From the NCBI RefSeq assembly GCF_003390915.1, contig NZ_QMEM01000002.1:124001-188000 (forward strand): a DNA stretch of 64,000 bases, in the 5' to 3' direction. Shown here piece by piece: positions 58,101-61,051 of this stretch. A program made the position numbers and the translations under genes. Below the pieces are notes generated by a model. The model was given only the letters and a program-made list of their open reading frames with translations. It was not told the DNA's origin and did not search any database. Source of the stretch: Lewinella sp. IMCC34183 (GTDB lineage Bacteria; Bacteroidota; Bacteroidia; Chitinophagales; Saprospiraceae). Within the stretch, counting starts at the first letter, position 1. Each line of letters begins with the position of its first letter.

Positions 58101-58605
58101 ATTCGTAGTCCCGCCCGCCCGTGGCGCGGAGTACCAGGTTCTGACCGAGACAGGCGATGGCGGGCTCGGGAGTAATTGCGATCTCCACCGGATCCTTTAC
58201 GGTGACGGTGAAGCGTTTGGACGCCGAACGGCCGCTGCGGTCGGTGACGGTGAGGGTGTAGGTGCCGGCCATGCTCGGGTCGGCGTTGAAGCGCGTCCAT
58301 TCCGCGGTGCGGCTGGACCAGCCCCGCGGTCCCCGCCACGAATAGGTGAGGTCACTGGGTGCATCCTCGGTGAAGCGCGCCATTATCTGCCCCCCGTAGC
58401 AGACGGGTAAGTTGGAGTTGATCTCTATATCAGGGATGATGGGCAGGGCCGCGGTTGCCGCCCGTTCGCCGCCTGCAACGTGACGCGGTCCGGCGTCGGC
58501 GATCGCGTAGGCGCCCCCGGACCAAACGGACGGCGTCGGTGCGGATGTTTGTCCGGACACCAACGTTCCCATAAGCAGCACAACGAGCAGGGTATAGATC
58601 CGCAT
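43102..58605 (-). CDS. Giant Ig/PKD-repeat surface protein 2 with T9SS type-B (CHU_C) sorting domain
   Basis: 5167 residues, more than 500 kDa (estimate). The signal peptide ends near LVSGQ. The N-terminus has Ig-like units (SYWRG-like YSWRGPRGW), and then about twenty 175-residue repeats, each of two ~88-residue beta units with paired Cys. The C-terminal ~900 residues hold PKD domains (YRWDFGDGTTS, LRWDFGDGTTA, YFWDFGDGTTS, YSWDFGNGQTS, FGWDFGDGQFS). The last ~85 residues (YIPNILTPVDNT, QLVWES, HWDGTYQGKPMMAGTYVWRV) are the gliding-motility-associated CTD for type-9 export. The N-terminal extension to 58887 is rejected because it overlaps the PorP/SprF gene. It is a paralogue of the first giant protein and starts 47 bp after its own PorP/SprF gene. 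Likely surface adhesin; role inferred. Confidence 0.96.
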   Translation of the reverse strand: MRIYTLLVVLLMGTLVSGQTSAPTPSVWSGGAYAIADAGPRHVAGGERAATAALPIIPDIEINSNLPVCYGGQIMARFTEDAPSDLTYSWRGPRGWSSRTAEWTRFNADPSMAGTYTLTVTDRSGRSASKRFTVTVKDPVEIAITPEPAIACLGQNLVLRATGGRDYEWSGPHLSRAGEDSVIFRHIVPGQYPVTVVGKELNGECTGTETILVTLQPAPKVNAGDDYVACSNLELQLTGSPDASDGGSGQWSGSNVTPDGRFTATAPGTYSATYTYTNEYGCRSSDRATMCVDNPPVADFEFEQGFVCKQEDETFRTINTTAEGACGAGVSYLWEFVGYDGGDCNNGKGQAFFTAGTDRNSREPVFRITKPGSYIISLIASSDCGSTEHRDTMLVFSKPAAEIEVEDMYCGAQFLDFGFSKLPCHSSMSTTRWEFPTASPPVTYVGADAPPVYFEPGTHTMTVVTSNKCGGGDFTHTFEVMEPPVADYMLPSDTVCRGDTIIPIDNSEGTHLTYLWEASDTAIHFIDSSLATPQIAFTNSLAQGWYTLTATLTNEACGTSRQTIDVYVELPPRPSIRNPGPFCETASFTPEGTYGIPFESVDSFRWELSDGTTTTLLSTTEHAPPVSIDRPGTYTLLFTAVNRCERKTARRSFRVLETPDPAFDLSRDTVCTDGANSITLTDRSGGDIDTYAWEVTNSAGQVVLTSGEASPTFTFPPSTPPGNYTLAVTVANPVCPDTPTWDTTVLVVTTPKATIAAIDNNCADHRFTPRADYGTFGPFIDSVRWTFPAGSTPATSTDREPGEVFVDRTGRGLPVTLTVYGGCGSSSDTVRFDILEPPVAEFSIDSLICRGGDLVPVNSSTGEDLTYRWTASPDGVTISDSTVREPRFTFGGTATAYVLILEVGNATCGFEQVSHTVTITRAPQPQIATIPDACEDLDLLPSVTYGVPAAEIDSVRWTLARIGGATPAAELYRGPETAAPFRLDAPGLYEFTATAYNICAPTGRTARRTFRIYTPARADFDVNDLQLCRGEELIIQNTSDGDVTSFTVTVLDPAGTQVLSSSDARVVVGFDDSYATGSYTVRLEATNPACGPTVKDTVVWLSAPPTVTLDPVSDACGTTSVALSASFSDPSDIDSVGWQITQADGTVVFHATTFSPASVSLPPGRYTAEVTVTNDCGTDTKRDNFQLFEPPFADVALSVTELCAGEPLTVTNTSTGDVSSLMIEVIDPSGAVAFISTSSPASFAFTETQLPGTYTVRLAAGNIACGMDTTEQTLRFNRTPTIILNQVVEGCGRTTVTLSGTTSAPAFIDSIGWQITDAAGTVVYTHDSYSPAPVSLAPGRYAVEATVTNECGATTARDTFRLWETPEPAFTLDTDLVCESGSVTAVNTSGGDVSDLSFDVLDASGATVFTRSVSPATFVFDGSQPEGDYTLRMTVSNPECGTLIRDTTVRITVAPTITLDPIADACGRTTVTLSGKTSAPAFIDSIGWEIRNAAGVLVYDHDSFHPAPVSLEPGTYHVRAGVRNGCGSDEAFDTFQLFAAPQPLIALNADTVCRGGSITATDVSGGDVSGRVFQLVDPNGVIVRRERSSPAVLTFENDWIPGDYTLQLFVGNPECGTERTDTIVHLSAPPTIVLDSIADACGRTTVQLAARTSDVAFIDGIDWRIMDAAGTVVYRNSTFMPGPVNLPVGTYRAEAAVRNTCGVDTSRTAFRLYEMPEPAFTVDAAFVCVGGAITAENTSAGDITDFTFEVLDATNIVVFTSNASPASFTFTGAQPIGDYTVRLSVSNPQCGTLTRDTTIRLSAEPTIVLDPAADNCAPGTVQLSATTSDVAFIDSIGWQITDASGTIVYANSTFTPGPVNLPAGIYAVEATVLNSCGSDTSRDTFQLFETPEPSLALDTDLVCQGGTITATNTSAGDVTDFTFQVIDATSNVVFTSNASPASLTFTGAQPIGDYTVRLSVSNPQCGTLTRDTTIRLSAEPTIVLDPVADNCAPGTVQLSATTSDVAFIDSIGWSITDASGVVVYTNSTFTPASVNLPAGIYAVEATVLNSCGSDTSRDTFQLFETPEPSLALDTDLVCQGGTITATNTSAGDVTDFTFTVVDGSGATIFTSNASPASFTFTGAQPIGDYTVRLSVSNPQCGTLTRDTTIRLSAEPTIVLDPVADDCSPGTVQLSATTSDVAFIDSIGWIITDASGVVVYTNSTFTPASVNLPAGIYAVEATVLNSCGSDTSRDTFQLFETPEPSLALDTDLVCQGGTITATNTSAGDVTDFTFQVIDATSNVVFTSNTSPASFTFSGAQPIGDYTVRLSVSNPQCGTLTRDTTIRLSAEPTIVLDPVADDCAPGTVQLSATTSDVAFIDSIGWQITDASGTIVYTNSTFTPASVSLPAGIYAVEATVLNSCGSDTSRDTFQLFETPEPSLALDADLVCQGGTITATNTSAGDVTDFTFQVIDATSNVVFTSNASPASLTFTGAQPIGDYTVRLSVSNPQCGTLTRDTTIRLSAEPTIVLDPAADYCAPGTVQLSATTSDVAFIDSIGWSITDASGVVVYTNSTFTPASVNLPAGTYAVEATVLNSCGSDTSRDTFQLFETPEPSLALDTDLVCQGGTITATNISAGDVTDFTFQVIDATSNVVFTSNVSPASFTFTGAQPIGDYTVRLSVSNPQCGTLTRDTTIRLSAEPTIVLDPAADNCAPGTVQLSATTSDVAFIDSIGWQITDASGTIVYANSTFTPGPVNLPAGIYAVEATVLNSCGSDTSRDTFQLFETPEPSLALDTDLVCQGGTITATNTSAGDVTDFTFQVIDATSNVVFTSNASPASFTFTGAQPIGDYTVRLSVSNPQCGTLTRDTTIRLSAEPTIVLDPVADDCAPGTVQLSATTSDVAFIDSIGWQITDASGTIVYTNSTFTPASVNLPAGVYAVEATVLNSCGSDTSRDTFQLFETPEPSLALDTDLVCQGGTITATNTSAGDVTDFTFTVVDGSGATIFTSNASPASFTFTGAQPIGDYTVRLSVSNPQCGTLTRDTTIRLSAEPTIVLDPVADDCSPGTVQLSATTSDVAFIDSIGWIITDASGVVVYTNSTFTPASVNLPAGIYAVEATVLNSCGSDTSRDTFQLFETLEPSLALDADLVCQGGTITATNTSAGDVTDFTFQVLDAANNVVFTSNTSPASFTFTGAQPIGDYTVRLSVSNPQCGTLTRDTTIRLSAEPTIVLDPVADDCAPGTVQLSATTSDVDFIDSIGWQITDASGTIVYANSTFTPNAVNLPAGTYAVEATVLNSCGSDTSRDTFQLFETPAPSFVIDAAQVCQGGSIVLTNTSLGDVTDFTFEVLDASGTVLDRTDASPATFNFSVGQAPGDYTVRMSVSNPQCGTLTRDTIVRLSAPPTIVLNPVADDCAPGTVQLSATTSDVAFIDSIGWSITDASGAVVFTNATFTPGPVNLPAGTYAVEATVLNSCGSDTSRDTFRLFETPEPSFTLDTDLLCGTGTLTATTTSGGDATAFTFTVRDAAGATVFSSDVSPATFTFDGSQAFGDYTVELAVTNPACGTVRTDTTVTYTTAPTIALEPQPDHCGPTDVQLAATLTHAAEADSVTWVITDETGTERFAFTGTAPASARLTPGTYAVAATVANACGVHTDRDTFRIFTAPTAGLALSTDLLCSDRSFTVINSSTGDADEFRFTVHAADGTEVLSSTNSPTTFTFADNLPYGDYTVRLTAGNAVCGTVTRDTTVRLSAAPAIALDPVVDACGTTEIQLSATTTDTAAMDRIDWWIVDATGTEVYASTTFRPDAVTLPAGTYAVAATVTNACGTAVDRDTFRIYDDAIPDFTLDADLVCGDGTLTASSNTADPRFEVLDASGTPLFSSNTSPATFTFGPEHAAGTYTLRLTTGNPVCGFLQRDTIVRRTAAPSIALDRQPDYCGTAEVLLAATLTDTTFTDSLIWTIRTVDGGVVYTHAGPDPVPTTLAPGHYAVDARVANACGTDVDRDTFRVYAPPVPRMELTGELVCADRSLTVTEASAGDVTDFTISVLDASGTPVMTRTKSPARFAFAGSLPDGTYTIRLEAGNPACGSVVRDTIITLVTPPTIVLDAQPDYCGTGDVQLSAVTSDPAAIDSIGWSIRDAAGTAVFTHEGFRPDPVTLGPGTYAVEATVANACATDRSRDTFRILESVVLDVTLDSSLNCALPFAVPVTNRTTGDDLTFDWTVAGPGVTAFDRTAREPNFEFTTAGTYVVTLTASSPACGISVWRDTLTARPTPQPTLADLTEYCGDQLITPGIDYDGTVADSVRWDFPGSDRPTSTELFPADVGYRGAGTFRYGVNIYTACGETRLEDSFVIDTMPVIDLGPRDTVCTEDGPFTLTTPTPAGGQWRDALGRAGVITADGTFDPAAAGAGTTTVEYVYTSGACETVARREIHVIDLSYVTLTATELEMCESETAFPLTVGSPAGGWYTGTGVTDTSGVFSAELAGPGDHELTYHYREAGGSCTTERTFTVHVWPRPRPAIELPATICQGQPTQLTHRGAHAVSFLWELSDGRTSEEENPTFTFTGTRTVTLTTTSDQGCTTTVIREVNVTPAPFTRFMADMDKACPGEEITFTNMTDARDATTYRWDFGDGTTSLEDSPRHAFANPDATVRKYFVVLTATNACGSSTSRMPVFVYPEPELSFTTDGGECVSETVTFTAQANRMTDLRWDFGDGTTAAGEENPSHTFPAPGTYTVTLTGTSVAGDCPATYTTELTVGGGPTASFTADTYEGCAPLPVELTNTSTGDGPYFWDFGDGTTSTEVQPGTHVYDTPGDYTVTLRTEGRAGCGTGVVTVPIRVHGVPEAAFVAEPFDACAIPQEVYFNNDSRGAVDYSWDFGNGQTSDLEEVAVLYDERGTYSVNLTATSDYGCSTTEALEFTVYEPPVAALDVLDTVVCGPLTLPFVNGSSWSDYFDWEFSDGYTADVAELERSFSRSGNYSVQLVAGNAIGCTDTLTVENIVTVLPTPTADFDYVEDQVGGTSRLTFESLASEDAVVFGWDFGDGQFSDLRNPTHDFESPEGTTVKHWVENEFGCVDSLALPLDLDEYGGLYIPNILTPVDNTIAEQDIFKPKGLNLTDYYIAIYTRTGQLVWESMELDERGSPTEHWDGTYQGKPMMAGTYVWRVHRAEFRGGKPWIGMRNANGRMSHTGYLTLVR
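48129..53903. repeat. Tandem 525-bp repeats, 11 units carrying the 13-mer, in giant gene 2
   Basis: Anchored on CACATCSGATGTG at 48391, 48916, 49441, 49966, 50491, 51016, 51541, 52066, 52591, 53116 and 53641: every step is exactly 525 bp (175 codons). The copies anchored from 49441 to 53116 (eight) are nearly identical; outer units diverge. The same 525-bp step goes on into more diverged units at 54166 and 54691 and at 47866, without the 13-mer. The outer edges given here are approximate. Confidence 0.93.
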
Positions 58606-58652
58606 AAACAGGGGTTTCGGGTAGGTAGTAGTTGAAAGCGGTGCGGTAGGTA

Positions 58653-59855
58653 TCAGAAATTCACCGGGCACTGGGCGCCCTTGTAGAGTTCGTTCTTGCG
58701 TACCCCGCTGCAGGAGCCGCCAAGCTCGGCCAGCAGGATGCGGCAGTTCATTTCCACGGTACCGAGGGAGGCGGCGGTATTCACGCCGCGGAGGGGGACG
58801 TCGTAGGAGAAGCCGAGGATCCAGCCCGTTTCCCGGTCGCGCCAGCGCCGCTTGGTGTCGAGTACCGAGCGTACGTCGATGCCCCACGACAGCACCAGGG
58901 CGGTGGAGTTGCGCCCCCCGATCGACGCCCCCGTGTTGGTGGCGGTCGGGTCAGTTCCATTGAATTGGTAAAAGACGCCCGTGTAGTGCCCCTTACCCAG
59001 TACGTAGCCCCCTATGGTGAAGAGGTTGAGGGTGCCGTCCAGCTGCCGGTCCCAGCGAAACTGCGGGGCCAAATAAATGGGCGAGTAGTGCTTGGTACCC
59101 TTCAGCGAACTCAGCCGGCGGGTCACGCCCAGGTGCAGCGTGGTGCGGCGCGGCAGGGTCACCTCGTCGTTATCGCTGTAGAATGAGATGGCCGGTTGGT
59201 TGAGGTTGGAAAGGCTGCCGCCGATGGTGAAGAGCGTATAGTCGTGGAGGCCGTGCTTGATGCTCCCGCGGACCATGGCCCCGGCATTCAGGTTGAAGTA
59301 GCGGCCGGCCCGCATGCTCAGGACGTGCGAGCCCCCGATCTGCCCGAGGGCGGGGTCCAGCTGGTAAGAGTAGATGAAGTCGCTCCCGATGATGGAGTTC
59401 TGCAGCAGGCTTCCCTGCACCCCCGCCCGCACGTCGAGGCGCGTCAGCCCGCTGTTGATACGCATGCGCGGATCGATCAGGGCGTACTCGAAGGAGCCGG
59501 CCAACCCCCCGCCGGCGGTGCGCATCGGGGCGGTACCGGTTTCGTCCTGAAAGAAGGAGGCCGCCGTTCCTAGCGTTACCCGCTCCAGCTTACGCAGACA
59601 GGGTATCCGCTGCTCGAGGGTCACGTTGGACGTACGGTAGCCTCCCTTGAGGGGGCCGCTGGAAGCGTCGGGAAGCCCGAACCACTGGTCGCGGTAGTTT
59701 ATCGTAAGCTGCGTGCCGGGCTCTAGCCCCGAGTAGGCGGGGTTGAGGTACACGCGGTTGGCATAGAACTGGGAAAAGAAGGGGTCCTGGCCCGATAGCT
59801 GTATACTTATAATAAGCAGTACGGCCAGCGGAAAACAACGGTAAAGTTTGGCCAT
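58653..59855 (-). CDS. PorP/SprF-family outer-membrane protein 2
   Basis: 400 residues, the same length as the paralogue at 34130. The signal peptide ends near LSGQ, followed by DPFFSQFYANRVYLNPAYSGL and a barrel with the same closing blocks (DRETGWILGFSYDVPLRG) and C-terminal Cys (MNCRILL, QCPVNF). It probably helps secrete or hold the giant protein encoded 47 bp downstream, as SprF does for SprB. The ATG at 59855 is used because it begins a clear signal peptide; the reading to 59903 adds unrelated residues. Confidence 0.95.
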   Translation of the reverse strand: MAKLYRCFPLAVLLIISIQLSGQDPFFSQFYANRVYLNPAYSGLEPGTQLTINYRDQWFGLPDASSGPLKGGYRTSNVTLEQRIPCLRKLERVTLGTAASFFQDETGTAPMRTAGGGLAGSFEYALIDPRMRINSGLTRLDVRAGVQGSLLQNSIIGSDFIYSYQLDPALGQIGGSHVLSMRAGRYFNLNAGAMVRGSIKHGLHDYTLFTIGGSLSNLNQPAISFYSDNDEVTLPRRTTLHLGVTRRLSSLKGTKHYSPIYLAPQFRWDRQLDGTLNLFTIGGYVLGKGHYTGVFYQFNGTDPTATNTGASIGGRNSTALVLSWGIDVRSVLDTKRRWRDRETGWILGFSYDVPLRGVNTAASLGTVEMNCRILLAELGGSCSGVRKNELYKGAQCPVNF

Positions 59856-59998
59856 AGAAGAAATACTGGTCGCCCCACGGACGAGCCCACGGCTCCATCG
59901 CACTGGCGACGGACATACGGTGGCACCCTCCTTGAAAACGATTGAGACACGGTGAAATGGTTAGTCGAAAATCAGCGGCAAAAGCGCGGATCCCGGTA

Positions 59999-60012
59999 GC
60001 GAAAAATTTCGC
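59999..60012. promoter_or_regulatory. Palindromic operator candidate upstream of PorP/SprF 2
   Basis: GCGAAA-AA-TTTCGC, a perfect inverted repeat with a 2-nt centre, 144 bp upstream of the PorP/SprF start. Its role is inferred from symmetry and place only. Confidence 0.25.
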
Positions 60013-60253
60013 CGTGCCCGCCCCTACGCCGTGTCGGCGCCGGTTGGGCCCGGGGGCACAAACCACCCATTTTCAGCAACTGAAACGACGTAGGTACCGA
60101 CAAATTGCGTGGTCATTCTGCGGAAATCAGCTGCCCCGGATCATTGAAGTTGTTCCCTGCAACCGGTTGTAACGTTCTGAATACACGCGCAGCCTGCCCG
60201 TCGGGCGCGGGCGCGGGTGCCGGGCCGATGGGTCGGAAAGGCGGCAATACGGG

Positions 60254-60285
60254 CTTGCGCGGGACCTCCTTTTCCGTTACTTTAG
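60254..60285 (+). promoter_or_regulatory. Bacteroidota-type promoter candidate
   Basis: CTTG (60254-60257) and TACTTTAG (60278-60285) with 20 bp between; the consensus is TTTG-N19-TAnnTTTG. It lies 63 bp upstream of the ATG at 60349. Confidence 0.4.
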
Positions 60286-60348
60286 TAGGGTTACCATAAG
60301 ACACCCAGCCCCAGGGTCGCCATTCCTTTCATCCTCAATACCTGAATT

Positions 60349-61029
60349 ATGGAATTGCGCTTCGTGCCCCTCCTGTGCTGTATACTCCTGTTCTCCTTCG
60401 CTCCCCTTTCCGCCCAGGCCGACCTGCCGCCCGGTACCGGTACCTCGCCCCGGCTGGAGTCGGGTGCGGTTCTTCGGTTTCGTTCCCTGCCGGACGGACA
60501 GACGGACGGTGGCGCAAGCACTACGTTACTGCGCGGCGAACGTGGCGATGAAGAAGGCCGCTCCATGGCGCTCTCCTTCGAGGAGCCGGATGCCGAGCCG
60601 GCCACCGACGATTCCCAGGCGGTCGACTACCTCGTCATCGACACCGGCGAACGGATCCGCCGCAACTGGCTCGAACCCGGCGTCATCTGGGGCGTCCACC
60701 ACCTGGCGCTCCGCGACAGCGTGGACCGCGGAGCCTTCGAAAGCTTCATTCACCGCTACTGGGCACCTACCCGCGCGGACGCCCTGCCCGACTCCAAGTT
60801 GATCTTTCTCAAGGCCCTCACCGGACCACGCGCGGGTGAGTTCAGCTACGTATGGCTGATCGACTCGGAGGAAACCCGCGACTACTACTTCCCCAAGTCC
60901 GAAGTCCCGTCGAAGATGTACACCGAATTCGAGAAGGGCTGGTCCTGGATCAACGGCGATGAGCACCTGGGTAAGTTCCTGGCCGCCCCGGAGGACGCCG
61001 AATTCACCGACTACGTAGTGATCAAGTAA
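60349..61029 (+). CDS. Hypothetical secreted protein
   Basis: 226 residues. The signal peptide ends near LSAQ. A low-complexity stretch (residues ~25-85) is followed by a compact domain beginning DYLVIDTGERIRRNWL, with GVHHLALRDSVDRGAFESFIHRYW and a C-terminal KGWSWINGDEHLG. The alpha/beta look of the last ~140 residues recalls dimeric ABM-type domains, but no family is recognised. Convergent with mfd, with a 22-bp gap. Confidence 0.75.
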   Translation: MELRFVPLLCCILLFSFAPLSAQADLPPGTGTSPRLESGAVLRFRSLPDGQTDGGASTTLLRGERGDEEGRSMALSFEEPDAEPATDDSQAVDYLVIDTGERIRRNWLEPGVIWGVHHLALRDSVDRGAFESFIHRYWAPTRADALPDSKLIFLKALTGPRAGEFSYVWLIDSEETRDYYFPKSEVPSKMYTEFEKGWSWINGDEHLGKFLAAPEDAEFTDYVVIK

Positions 61030-61051
61030 ACCGCTGCCCCCTGCAGCCAGT

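Larger units (their letters stand above)
59856..60348. other. 493-bp divergent intergenic region
   Basis: No gene is supported. It separates the PorP/SprF 2 gene (-) and the hypothetical secreted protein (+), and should contain both promoters. Visible items are a palindrome GCGAAA-AA-TTTCGC at 59999-60012, a short AACCGGTT palindrome at 60161-60168, and a -33/-7-like pair upstream of the + gene. Confidence 0.6.

Noticed and set aside
58606-58887. N-terminal extension of giant protein 2 by 94 codons
   Set aside because: It overlaps the PorP/SprF 2 gene in another frame and lies before a normal signal peptide.
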